A stretch of 64,000 bases of DNA from Amaranthus tricolor (Eukaryota; Streptophyta; Magnoliopsida; Caryophyllales; Amaranthaceae), in assembly GCF_026212465.1 (NCBI RefSeq), contig NC_080059.1, positions 14,717,805 to 14,781,804 of the forward strand, written 5' to 3'. This document shows, piece after piece, positions 22,736-34,400 of this stretch. Made by a program: the position numbers and the translations under genes. The first letter of the stretch is position 1. Each line of letters opens with the position of its first letter. The notes below the pieces were generated by a model that saw only the letters and a program-made list of their open reading frames with translations, did no database searches and was not told the origin of the DNA.

Positions 22736-24907
22736 ATGGCGATGCCGGGCCCAGTTGATCCATCAGTGCTTACGCTTCAGGCGACACACAGGAGCGTAGC
22801 TGCGTGGGAGGGCTCCACTGCCCAATTGGTTACTCGTCAGCACTACCAGGCGAGTATGTTACGGTGGGAGGTGGATGACAAGGTATTAGACGTAGTCGAG
22901 CTAGCTGGTTTCAGATACATTCACCGGTTGTTGGGAGGGGGCTTAGAGCTCGATCGAGCTCTTATCACTGCATTGGTGGAGAGGTGGAGGCCGGAGACAC
23001 ATACCTTCCACCTCACAGTTGGCGAGGCAACGATCACGTTGCAAGATGTGGCAGTTATCATGGGACTGCCGGTTGAAGGACAAACAGTCATTGGCCATGG
23101 GGAGGGAAATTGGCCAGCATTAGTACATGAGCTGCTAGGGGTTTGGCCGGAAAACCCTCAGGACCCCACCCAGCCGAAGATCATCGTTGGATCGTCATTG
23201 AAGCTGACTTGGCTTCGACAACATTTTAGCGCGCTTGAGGATGATGCAGATGATGTGACGGTTGACAGACATGCCCGAGCTTACATCTTGTACCTGTTTG
23301 GATGCATCTTGTTTCCAGACAAGAGCGGCGACTCGGTACAGTTGATATATCTCCCTCTACTGGGAGACTTGGAGCGCGTAGATGAGTACAGTTGGGGAAG
23401 TGCTACCCTAGCGTATCTGTATCGTAACTTATGTCGAGCATCTCGTAAGGGTGCCAAGGACATGGGTGGATGCTTGATGTTGTTACAGATATGGTCATGG
23501 GAGCACATTCATATAGGGAGGCCCATTATTCGGACGGTTCGACCGGATGGGCAACATGATCAGGAAGATGACGCGGATGATTTTGAACCGATATTAGGGT
23601 CACAGCATCGGCGCGGGATGGATCCTTTGGCAGTAAGGTAGCAACACTCAATTCACTATTCAAATTCATAATTTCACTATTTTATGATAGATGAAAATGT
23701 TAATCAATGTTTATTTGTTTGCAGCTGGCTTCGCGTATATCTTTCGAGATCCCACTCCCCACATACTCTCGTCTACTACAGGGACACACTAGATCGACAA
23801 CGGGACGAGCAAGTTAGTAACATTTACTATTTGTATTAGTTATGAATAAATTGTATACATTACTAAGCATATTCATTTCTATTACAGATGACATGGCAGC
23901 CTTACACAGCGGCTATGATGGAAGCTCTACCGCACATATGTACATCGGGCCACGAGATTTGGAGATCGCGTTGTCCTCTTATTTGCTTTGACATCGTCGA
24001 GCTACATCTCCCGGATCGTGTCATGCGTCAATTCGGTTTGGAGCAGGTAATTCCGCAAGCCTGTGACACCCAACGTCAACTACATGCGATCGATCGGAGG
24101 ATTGGGGACAAGAACTACCTCGTACAACATAGATCGCATGTAGATGCGTGGAACGACCGAGCATCTACATTGGTTGGAGGAGATAACTTCACAGGTCATA
24201 GCTCTGCTATGTACATGAGTTGGTACAGGCGCATCTCCATATTACGCCTAACGAACACCGCATTTGCGCAGCCAGGATCACATTACCATCCGACATCTAC
24301 GTTACTGGTACGTTTTCTTTCAACACTCATAACAAATAGTAATAGTTTTAAGTAACTGTTTTAACAATATAATGATAACAAACAGGCTGAGCGCATCCGA
24401 TCGGTGTTGATACAATGTAATGACACGATTCAAGGGGCCGCTACATCGCCAGTTAACGTGGGCTATCGGCTATGTTCTCAGACCTTAGGCTCCATTAATG
24501 CGTCGTTGACCGATGCATTGAGTCAAGCGGGTTATGAGTACCTCATACCGACTCCACCCGTCATTGGCGACGTAGATGACACATTCCACACTCCTTCTCC
24601 AACGAGTTCAGCCCATCGAGGTAGCTCTTCCGGAGGATCCAGTTCTCGGTCCACAAGAGGCCGCCAGCGTTCATCTACTCAGGGTCGGTCTTCCAGATCG
24701 CCATCGACATCCGCTACTATGTCGCCGTTTGTTCCCCCGTCTTCCATCAACACTCCTCCGCCACATCCATCGCCTCCGCAAAGGATTATCACATATCAGC
24801 GTGCTAGTCAACAACGAGCTCCTACTCTTAATGTCATTGCGGAGGTTGACGAGTTCACACCATCATCATCCATCGGTGCGCAAAACAAAAGGGGCCGGGG
24901 GTTGTAG
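22736..24907 (+). CDS. Plant mobile domain (MAIN-like) protein, four exons, intact
   Basis: Exons 22736-23637, 23725-23812, 23888-24307 and 24386-24907; all introns are GT-AG. The joined length is 1932 bases, 643 aa plus stop, with no internal stop. Residues ~50-300 carry the PMD pattern of the MAIN/MAIL family: GFRYIHRLLGGGLELDRALI, the spaced WRPETHTFHL, then ITLQDVAVIMGLPVEGQ. Exon 2 completes SWLRVYL...YYRDTLDRQR, which fixes the exon 1 donor at 23637/23638 rather than the nearby GTAAGG. The C-terminal ~120 residues are Ser/Pro/Arg-rich and end NKRGRGL, possibly a nuclear signal. Arabidopsis MAIN and MAIL1 act in the nucleus in silencing and development; PMD genes also ride on transposons. 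The TIRs and palindromes suggest this copy is transposon-borne. ATG chosen as first in the frame; upstream sequence may include a leader intron starting near 22194. Confidence 0.85.
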
Positions 24908-25358
24908 TTTAACAAACTTTGTATATTCTTATATGATTTTAACTTCTTGTATATTCTTGTATGATTTTAACTTTGTATGATTTTCTAAGAATAGCTTGAT
25001 GAAAATCAATAAAAAAGTAAATTAATCAAGAAAAAGTTCTACTTTGAATGTGGTTGATTTGAATCTAACATTTGGTGGACATCTTATGAGGATCTCTGAT
25101 TTTTATGTCGGCACCCACACTTTCCTTTTGCTTTAAAGTTTGTTTATAATTGTCGTGTTACCAATTCTTACGAAGCATTTCTATATAGGCTTTAATTTTG
25201 CTTATTCTCAGAGTCCGAAGGTCTACAAAGCGAAATTTCAAATCAAGCTGGTTCGTAATTGATTAATATGGAATAGATGATATTGAACTAGTTTAATGCA
25301 GGTTACGTTCACAATTTAGGGGAAATGAAAGAAAAAAAAATTGTTGCAGGCCACCAGC
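24908..25358 (+). other. 3' region of the PMD gene
   Basis: Non-coding. A short near-duplication of a TATATTCTT/TATGATTTTAACTT block occurs at 24918-24980, followed by an AATAAA-type signal (CAATAAAAAAG, about 25006). No second gene lies between the PMD stop and the right palindromes. Confidence 0.5.
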
Positions 25359-25489
25359 AAACCGCCACATGAAGTGGCGGTTTACCAGGGACCAAACCGC
25401 CACATGAGATGGCGGTTTGCCTTGACCAAACCGCCACTTCATGTGGCGTTTTTGTGCTTTAGATAAACCGCCATCTCAAGTGGCGGTTT
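25359..25489. repeat. Right cluster of four 25-bp palindromes
   Basis: Units at 25359-25383, 25394-25418, 25428-25453 and 25465-25489, spaced 34-37 bases start to start. The first has perfect 10-base arms AAACCGCCAC/GTGGCGGTTT around ATGAA. The second and fourth have perfect 9-base arms. The third has lost a G in its right arm. Centres differ (ATGAA, CATGAGA, TTCAT, TCTCAAG) while arms are kept. Confidence 0.9.
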
Positions 25490-25522
25490 GTTCTGAAAAA
25501 ATTAAAAAAAAAACACTTTTCC

Positions 25523-25610
25523 ACGTGGACGGTATTCTGGGAAATACTTTCCCAAATTAGGTAAAGTGGGAATTTTTTTTTTTTAAACATTATTCTGGGA
25601 AATGTCTCCC
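25523..25610 (-). repeat. Right terminal inverted repeat of the PMD element
   Basis: Reverse-complement partner of 21719-21807. It reads ACGTGGACGGT, GGGAAATACTTTCCC, AAAGTGGGAA, a poly-T and a terminal GGGAAATGTCTCCC. Confidence 0.75.
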
Positions 25611-25621
25611 TTTTATCTAAA

Positions 25622-27518
25622 TCAAACATTTTTTAGTTCTTAATTTAATGTCCTTCTAATCTTTATTTATATTAACATATAATCAATTATATTATATACA
25701 TACTAGTAAACAAATTGATATTTATGAACAATCTAGGCATAATCTTTATTTAATTTAGTCATTTAACATATAATTTGTAGTCATTTCTACAGCTTAACTT
25801 AATTTTAATCATATAACTAACTTCATAGTTTATTTCAGGATATTATTAACGATAATCAATTTATTATTTAAACTACATGAAACCAACTCAACATCTTAAC
25901 AAACTAGCCACATCAACTCCTAATCCTAACTTACCAATTTTATCACCTGATACTCAACAAAGATGATCAATCCATAGCTCAACTAAACAAATCACCTCAT
26001 AACCTTAATTAACTAAATCGATTCATAAAATCCTAACGAGAAAATACTATCATAAACACAATAAAACCAACTCATAGCATTTGATTCGTACTTATTTATT
26101 TAATATTTAATTCCTATTCATATTAAATCTAAGTCTAACTATTCTAGTTTCTTAATCAATTACGAGTACAATTCACCTTCAAAAATTATTTATAATTCCA
26201 TTCCTAATCAACTCATTTGTCATGATCTCTTAGATCGTACCCCAACTCAACATTATTTTTTAATAGACTAACAATAACACAGAGAAATTCTATACTTCAA
26301 TACATAACCATTTCAAAGCAAAAATAAAAACATATAGTCAATTCAACATTTCCAAATAAAACCTACTCTATAATTAACTCTTATCATCAACAACAAACTA
26401 AATTTTGCTCCCTCTTTAAAAAAAAAAAAACAAAAAAATAAAAAATAAAAAATAAAAAAAATAAATTTTGTTCTCCATTTCTTTTTACATTTCCAAATAA
26501 AACCTAAACCGAAGTAAGACTAACCAAAATCTCAACTTTCAATTACAATCCTTCATTTCATAGTTTGATACCAACAAAATCAAACCTTCAATAACAACTC
26601 ATTTCACAAATTTAATAGTTATATAACAGATTTTATACACATATAATTTAAATTAAGCTCATTTGAAGTTTAAAGTTGAAATAGCCATAACTTCTCCTAC
26701 ACAGATCTAAATTATGCGTTTCTTAATTCTATCTTGGATAAAATCTTAATAATAACAATTATTTGAAATAGCATTTTTACTAAAAATGGCCAAAAACTTG
26801 TAAAATTGCATTTTTTTGAAAGTAACTAAATTTCATACGAAAATCAATAAAACATAGAAAATCAATAATATAAATTACTAATAAACACATAACTAATTCT
26901 TTGTTAATACTAATTCACCCAAAAAACCTTAAAAATAAAAAGCCCCAAATTGATTTCATAGCACGAACCCTAATTTTTTAAACCTGATAAAATTATAAAA
27001 AAATTGAGTTTGTCGACCACCAAAGAAAATTAGAACGCCACAAAGATTGAAAAATCACCACTTGAATAAGCCCTTAACGCCTAAAGACGAACCAAAGACA
27101 GAAAATTTCTTGTTTCTTCCTTATGTTGCCATGAATGAAAATAGAGATAGAAGCAAAATTCTGAGAATAAGATGTATAAGCTTCTAAGGAGAGAAGAGGA
27201 GGCAGAGAAAATGATGAAGTTATAGAGAAAAATAAATGAGAAAAAGAAGAGGCGGTGATGCAAATGAATTGGCGTGTACATGCTTCAAATATATGTTTTA
27301 TTTTTTCATGTTTTGTTGTTCCTTTTTAGTTTTTAACATAAAACTAGATTTTGTCTCTTTACCATTTTTTATATAAATACATTTCTATCTTTATTGTAAT
27401 TAATGTTGCCTAAACTATTATTACTTTTATTCATATTATTTTTATAATGTTATATTATGTAAATTGAGATTTTAATAAAATAACATTAACTATATTTCCA
27501 AAAATTTGGGGTGTTATA
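25622..27518 (-). repeat. Probable degenerate Ty3/gypsy LTR (minus strand)
   Basis: At 27518 the minus strand begins TATAACACCCCAAATTTTTGG, resembling the TGTAACACCCCAGAATTTTC start of the 12266-17978 unit. Further along the minus strand (27290-26950) is a CT-rich leader-like stretch, then AT-rich sequence to the edge of the PMD element. There are no coding frames. The low-coordinate boundary and TSD were not found, so this may be a truncated or very old solo LTR. Confidence 0.35.
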
Positions 27519-28016
27519 ATCTACTCCAGTAAAATAAGTTTCATTCTTGAAGTTTAAAACTATTCTTTAATTTGCACATAAAATCTTTTCACCTTTCAAA
27601 ATGTAAATTCATTAACTTTACGTATTTAGCTAAATAATTTATAATAAAGAACAAAAAATAAACTTTCACAAAACTATTACACCGGTATACTATCAACATC
27701 CCACAAACTTTAAATAGAATAAAACATTCAATGCAAATCAAAATATTTCATTAGATAATAAGAAATGAAATAATTCTGATTCCATCTTACCTAAAAGGTT
27801 AGTTACATACTTGTAACTTAAAGCATGTCTATTGAAATAAGTGGGGATATTAATAAACTCATAAGCTCATCGTCATTATGGTCTTACGTAGAGGCACTTA
27901 TTAATAAACTCATTTAAACATTAGTAGGTGACATCTAGTTTCTCTAGAATTCTCTTTATTTTCTAAAGGGCTTTTTACGTGAGGTTTTGTATCCTAGTTT
28001 TGGGTAGTTTTTGTCA
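27519..28016. other. Intergenic or 5' part of the LINE split by the copia element
   Basis: No clear gene. The last 60-120 bases before 28017 should belong to the LINE that resumes at 43883, because the copia TSD GTTTG joins them, but I cannot identify the LINE 5' end. Confidence 0.35.
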
Positions 28017-28021
28017 GTTTG

Positions 28022-28467
28022 TATTATGATATATGATTGGATTATGCTTGGGTGTTGGTAGCTATTTAAGTTTGGTTGTGCAGCTAATGTTTAAACTCAT
28101 CAAGTGTTCTGTTCATATGGTATAAGTAAGGTATGCAAGGTCTGTGACAAGTGTGTAATTGAAGCTATTAGTGAAGTATGTAGCTGTTGTAAAGATACAT
28201 TGTACAGGTTTCATGCAAAGATGATCAAGTTAGTAGGATCAAGACAATGCGTCTGTTATGGCACGTGTTTCTTTTAGTATTTGTTATTTCTGTTTCACTT
28301 TGTAACTAACTATCCTTGAGGTTGTTAGTGATTGGTTTTCTTGTTTTATCTTGGATTAGTTGTGTTTCACGTCCTATAAGTACCTCATTTATCATTCTCT
28401 TTGGGTAATAAGAAAAAACACAATTATTTGATTGTTTTCTGTCTTCCCTTAGCTCTCTTTTCTCACA
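28022..28467 (+). repeat. Copia 5' LTR
   Basis: 446 bp, TATTATGATATATG... to ...TTTTCTCACA, followed directly by the PBS. It aligns end to end with 43440-43882; by eye the two differ by several percent, so this copia insertion is older than the Tekay and Tat elements here. The start TATTATG is unusual (TG is canonical) but is fixed by the TSD and by the 3' copy. Confidence 0.9.
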
Positions 28468-28480
28468 TGGTATCAAAGCC
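28468..28480 (+). other. Copia primer-binding site (iMet-tRNA)
   Basis: TGGTATCAAAGCC immediately follows the 5' LTR; initiator-Met primer sites read TGGTATCAGAGC. Confidence 0.85.
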
Positions 28481-28540
28481 AATCTGCTTTGAACCTAGCC
28501 CCTATTCCCTTCCTTCCAAGAACATACACAGTTCTGTTTC

Positions 28541-29042
28541 TTGATTTTTTTTCTTCTGTTCATGCATCGTTTATCCTTTATAATGGTAGGCAAGAATGAA
28601 AAACACCAAGATATCACCATGAACCCATCTAGTGTATACTATTTACATCCCACAGATGTTGGTTTAAAACTTGTTAATACTACGTTCAAGGGAATAGGTT
28701 TTAAGGGATGGAAGAGAGCCATGTCCATTGCGCTTTCTGCAAAGAACAAATTAGGCTTTGTAGATGGGACTATCAAAAGATCCAGGACAAGCACATCCAA
28801 TGGCAAAGCATGGGATCGAGTTAATGACGTTGTCATTGGTTGAATCATGAATGTGGTTGATGAAGACATTTTTAAAAGTATTCTTTTGCTAAAAACAGCA
28901 AAGGAGGAATGGGATGAACTTGAACATCGATTTGGTCAATCATCTTCAGCACAATTGTTTCACATTGAGGAGGAATTGAGTAAGATTGTGCAAACACCAG
29001 ATATGACAATTGAAGAGTTTTATACAAGAATCAAGGGGATTT
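28541..29042 (+). pseudogene. Copia gag, N-terminal part (broken)
   Basis: The start near 28562 or 28574 lies downstream of the PBS. Reads a copia-type gag: WKRAMSIALSAKNKLGFVDG (about residues 60-80), then after a TGA at 28841-28843 the same frame continues with a UBN2-like AKEEWDELEHRFGQSSSAQL and MTIEEFYTRIKGIL. It stops at the Tekay LTR edge at 29043. The zinc knuckle and protease are absent. Confidence 0.85.
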
Positions 29043-31186
29043 TGTAACACCCTCAGAATGGTCGAACTTTTGAAAACACCTTTAATGAAAACATGAACCA
29101 AAACCTACTCATGGGAGTGTTACCGCCACATCTATTTCTAATAAAATAGATGTAAGGCTTAACGACTAAGAAATAACTTAATAACTTTAAATCTAAAAGA
29201 GGGTTTACAACATAAGAGAACACTGAAACGCAATCTATGTCCATATAAAATTTAAACAACTTAAGGTAAAATTAAAACTGAAATACGACTCTAGTAAAAG
29301 CTATATTTCTAAGTGATCCTCACTCCGCGATTCCCATGCAATCAATAACCTGTAACACAAGAATGCAAGAAAAACAAGGGAAAAACTCCCAAAATTAGAA
29401 AAATTGAGTAATTCCAACTCCATCCCGTAAGACGATTAAGTTTGAAAATGATTTAAGAAAATACAATATAATCAAATTGGAAATAATTTTAGAAAATAAC
29501 ATATAGCTGAGTTTAATAGAAAACAATTTGAGAAAATAATATATATAATATCATATAAACCAATTTATTAATTTGATAATTAATAATGACAAACACATAA
29601 TCAATTTTAAATTTGAGGGAACGACAACGCCAGTAGGCCGAGGCTTTACCCCTATACCTACTTCAACAAGAGGTCGTCACCCCAAATAATTCAAGGCCAG
29701 CAGAGTAGTCTCAGGGAACCCTAGTGTGCACACCCCTTCTACTTGGATCACAACAAATAGAAGGAAGACCAAACATCGTATCAAGTATCGGAAATAATAA
29801 TACCTGTCGGCAGCTATACTAACCAAACAGGGCAACCTGTTCATCACCCTTATACTTGGATCACAACAAATATAAGAGCTTCGTTTCCCTCACGTTACAC
29901 TTTACGTGATTTAATATATTTTAATAATTAGTCGCGAGCACACAAACATTCATTATACAATTTATTTTATGATCATAAATTTTCCCAATAAATATATATC
30001 TCAGGAATATCCAACTGAAATCAAATTTTCCAAATCACCATTCTAACATCAATTGGTGGCAATAGAAATTAATATCATAAATATTTCTCTTCCAATTTAA
30101 ATCGTATCCAATTTCGTTATCAAAATAATAATATAAATTTTATCGAAATAAAAATTATAAATTCAAGTTTGACAAAAATAATAATAAATATAATTTGAGA
30201 ATATATTAAGCATAACATCATATAAAATAATGTCATATCAAATCATGCACTCATTTAAACACATCAATTATCACTTAGCACATAATACTAACGGGATAGT
30301 CCTAATTAGATGGACATTGAGAATTACCTTGTCACGCGATCCTAGACAACGTACGCTTCTAATAATCTCTGTCTACGAATCCGCTGTCTACACGAGAAAA
30401 TAATATATCTCAATTTAATACCCCGATCAACCCATCGAAATAAATAAATTAAAAGACTCTTTTTCATTTTGTATACTTTATTTAAAAAGAATAATTTTAA
30501 ATATGTAATTTAAGATTTTAAGAGTAGTATAGAAGAGCAGGGATTTAAAATAGTTAACTCATTTCATTATAAGATTTAGAAATTTATAAGGGTTAAGGAT
30601 AATAATAATAATAATAATAATAATACTCATAATTATTATATATATAAAAAAGAAGGTGAGTTCCAGTAACTCACGAAACAGAAAAAGAAAGGGAAGGAGG
30701 AGAGAGAAGGAGAAAGGGAGAAGGAAGAGGGAAAAGGTGTCGGCCGGCGGTGGCTCCGGTGGCCGCCGTCGCACGCCGGTGGTGTCCCGGTGACCGTCGT
30801 ATCGCCGGAAAAGCTAAGGTCAGAATTATATTTTTTTCTTTTTTTTTTCAAATGCAAAATGTGTAATTTGGATTGAAATTGGTAGAACAATATTATAAAG
30901 AGATGAAATTTCATACCTTAAATATCAAAATCTTGAGTTTTCTTGACTGAATTTTTAGCAAATGGGAGATAAAGGAAGTAATTTGTAGGAGAAGAAGGGA
31001 TTGTGAGTAATAATGTGAATGAAATTAAGGATAATTGATTTGATTTATAAGAGGTAAGTGAGGTTAGTTATGAGGTTTAGTGGGAAGAGTGGGAAGAAGA
31101 GTGGTGGGAAGAGTGGGAAGTTATTGTTAATGATGTGGGAAGTTATTGTTAATGGTGTGGGAGGTTATTGTTAATGGTGGGTTATG

Positions 31187-31217
<31 letters not shown>

Positions 31218-31280
31218 TTCTGAAATTTATTCATTATTATTATTATTACTCTTTTTTTTTTTAAAAGAAAGGATATTACA
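29043..31280 (-). repeat. Tekay-type 3' LTR of copy A
   Basis: 2238 bp. Plus-strand ends are TGTAACACCC and GGATATTACA. The adjacent minus-strand purine tract (TTTTAAGGGGGAGTG, 31283-31297) marks it as the 3' LTR. Compared with 37197-39415 I count roughly 15 substitutions plus a 16-base indel and microsatellite changes, indicating a recent insertion. Confidence 0.92.
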
Positions 31281-31406
31281 TACACTCCCCCTTAAAACAA
31301 AAGTTCGTCCTCGAACTTAAAGTTAACTACTGAAGTTTTAAAAGAATATAGAACAGTTTGATAGACTCGCATCACCCCCCTATTTAAAAAGTTTCGTCCT
31401 CGAAAC

Positions 31407-34400
31407 TCAACGTACCTGTTCGAAAAGTTTGGGGTATCGCTTTCTCATGTCAACTTCGGTTTCCCATGTAGCTTCTTCGGTTTGCTGGTTCGTCCATAAT
31501 ATCTTGACCAACTTAATTTCCTTGTTCCGGGTACATCTTGTTTTGGTATCAAGGATTTTTATTGGTTTTTCTTCAAAGGTAAGGGTTTCATCAAGTTCAA
31601 TGGTTTCAGGTTGTATGATATGTGAAGGGTCATGGACATATTTTCGGAGTTGGGATACATGGAAAACATTGTGGACTTTAGCTACGTTCATAGGTAGGGC
31701 TAATCTATAGGCTACTTCCCCAATTCGTTCTAATATTTCATAAGGACCTATAAAACGAGGACTCAATTTACCCTTCTTACCAAATCTCATGACACCCTTG
31801 GTTGGTGACACTTTGAGCAAAACTTGTTTACCTACTTCAAACTCTAATGCCCTCCTCTTTTTGTCTGCATACGACTTCTGACGATCTTGCGCTTCCCTCA
31901 TGCGTTCTTGGATCATTCTTACTTTCTTTGTAGTCTCCTCAATCATGTCTGGTCCTAATCCCAACGACTCATTAACATCATTCCAACATATAGGACTCCT
32001 ACACTTTCTCCCATATAGGGCTTCGTAAGGTGCCATTCCTATGCTAGAATGAAAACTATTATTGTAAGAAAACTCTACATACATCAAATTATCCTCCCAA
32101 GATCCACCAAAATCCATAACACATGCTCTTAAAAAATCCTCAAGAGTCTGGATCGTTCTCTCTGTTTGACCATCTGTTGCTGGATGAAATGCAGTACTGA
32201 ACTTTAGTATCGTGCCCACTGCTTCTTGTAGCATCTTCCGAAATTTGGACAGAAATCTCGAATCTCTATCCGACACAATATCCTTAGGCACACCATGCAA
32301 TCTCACTACCTCTTGAAAATACGCGTCTGCCATTTGTTGCATTGTCCAAGTATTCTTCATAGCTATAAACCTTGCTGTTTTTGTTAATCGATCCACTATC
32401 ACCCATATGGCATTCTTCCCTGTTTTTGACTTTGGCAATCCTACTACAAAGTCCATTGAAATCGACTCCCATTTCCATCCAGGTACTTCTAATGGTTGCA
32501 ATTTTCCCCCCGGCTTCATATGTTGAGTTTTCACCTTTTGACATGTTAAACACTTCGCCACAAAGCCTACAACTTCACGCTTCATGTTGGGCCACCAAAA
32601 GTTCTTCTTAAGATCCTTGTACATCTTATCACCACCAGGATGTATTGGGTATGGCGAATTATGGGCTTCAGTCATAATCTTAGTCTTAAGTTCCTCATCA
32701 TGCGGTATGCACCATCTTCCTTTATACTTTATTACGCCATTTTCATCACTTTCGAACTCAGGTGCTTGACCATCCTCCTTCAACTTCTTCAATTTAGTTA
32801 ACCAGTTATCCGTAACTTGCTTCACTCTAATTTCCTCAAAAATATCGGATTCAATCGTCATTCCATTTAATTGAGTATCCACATATCCATATTCTACCAC
32901 TTCTAAGTTCATCCTACAAATCTGTTCACACAACTCATCTGCTAAAAATTAATGCATTCATTATATGACTTGACTTCCTACTCAGAGCATCAGCTACTTT
33001 GTTTGCCTTTCCTTCACAATACTTCAAATCTAGATCATAATCCTTAATGAGTTCTAACCATCGTCTTTGTCTCATATTCAACTCCTTTTGAGTGTGCAAG
33101 AACCTCAAACTCTTGTGATCAGTATAAATCTTGCACTTTACTCCAAATAAATAATGTCTCCAAATTTTCAATGCAAAGACTACAGCTCCCAATTCTAAGT
33201 CATGTGTGGGGTAATTCTTCTCATGCGGCTTAAGTTGTCATGAAGCATATGCTACTACTTTCCCATCTTGCATCAACACACAACCTAGTCCATTCTTAGA
33301 TGCGTCTGTATAAACCTCATATTCTCCACTTTCATTCGGTAAGGTCAGCACAGGTGCAGAGGTAAGCCTTGATTTCAACTCTTGGAATGCCGCTTCACAC
33401 TTCTCATCCCATTGAAACTTAGTGGTCTTCTTCATCAAATTAGTAATAGGTTGAGCGATTCTCGAGAAATTTTTCACAAATCTCCTATAATATCCGGCTA
33501 GGCCTAAGAAACTTCTCACTTCTGTCACATTAGTGGGTGTAGGCCAGTTCATTACTACTTGAACCTTTGAGGGATCCACCATCACTCCATCTTTTGTAAT
33601 TACATGCCCCAAAAATGCTACCTCTTCTAGCCAGAATTCACATTTTGAAAACTTGGCATACAACTTATTCTCTCTTAAGATCTCTAAAACTTTCCTCAAA
33701 TGAGCCTCATACTCTTCTCGATTCATAGAGTATACTAAAATATCATCAATAAAAACAACTACAAACTTATCCAAATAAGGCTGAAAAGTCCTATTCATAA
33801 GGTCCATAAAGATAGCAGGCGCATTAGTGAGTCCAAAGGGCATGACTGTGAACTCATAATGGCCATACCTCGTTCGAAAAGCTGTTTTGGCTATATCCTC
33901 TTCCGCAATTCGTAATTGATGATAACCTGATCTCAAATCAATCTTTGAAAATACTCCTGCACCCCTAAGTTGATCGAATAGGTCCTCAATTCTAGGAAGT
34001 GGATACTTATTCTTCACCGTCACACTATTTAAATCCCTATAATCAATACATAGTCTCAATGTTCCGTCTTTCTTCCTAACAAATAATACTGGGGCTCCCC
34101 AAGGTGATACACTTGGTCTTATATATCCTTTATCCAACAAGTCCTCAAGTTGTACCTTCAACTCTTGCAACTTGGCAGGTGCCATCCTATAAGGTGCCTT
34201 TGAAATAGGTCATGTTCCCGAAACTAAGTCAATCTTGAAGTCTAACTCTCTCACAGGTGGCATCTCTGGAATCTCATCTGGGAATACATCAACAAACTCC
34301 TTAACTACAGGTATCTCTCCTAACTCGTCCTCTTTCATGCTCGTGTCCTTTACATGGCACAAATATACGGGGTAGCCTTTCCTAAGATGGGTCTGGAGAT

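Larger units (their letters stand above)
21714..25610 (+). mobile_element. TIR-bounded element carrying a PMD gene
   Basis: About 3.9 kb bounded by inverted repeats of roughly 88 bases (21719-21807 and 25523-25610). Both TIRs share ATTCCCACTTT, GGGAAAGTATTTCC and ACCGTCCACGT blocks in the same order. Just inside each TIR lies a cluster of 25-bp palindromes. The only gene is the intact plant-mobile-domain gene at 22736-24907. A possible 11-base target duplication (TTTTATTCAAA at 21703-21713 versus TTTTATCTAAA at 25611-25621; nine matches) is suggestive of a Mutator-like element but not proof. No transposase motif was seen on either strand. Confidence 0.7.

Noticed and set aside
23281..23508. 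75-aa minus frame in the PMD gene
   Set aside because: Antisense shadow of PMD exon 1.
25359..25489. Regularly spaced palindromes resembling a CRISPR array
   Set aside because: Spacers are only ~10 bases, the units are palindromes with variable centres, the context is a plant transposon and no cas genes exist.
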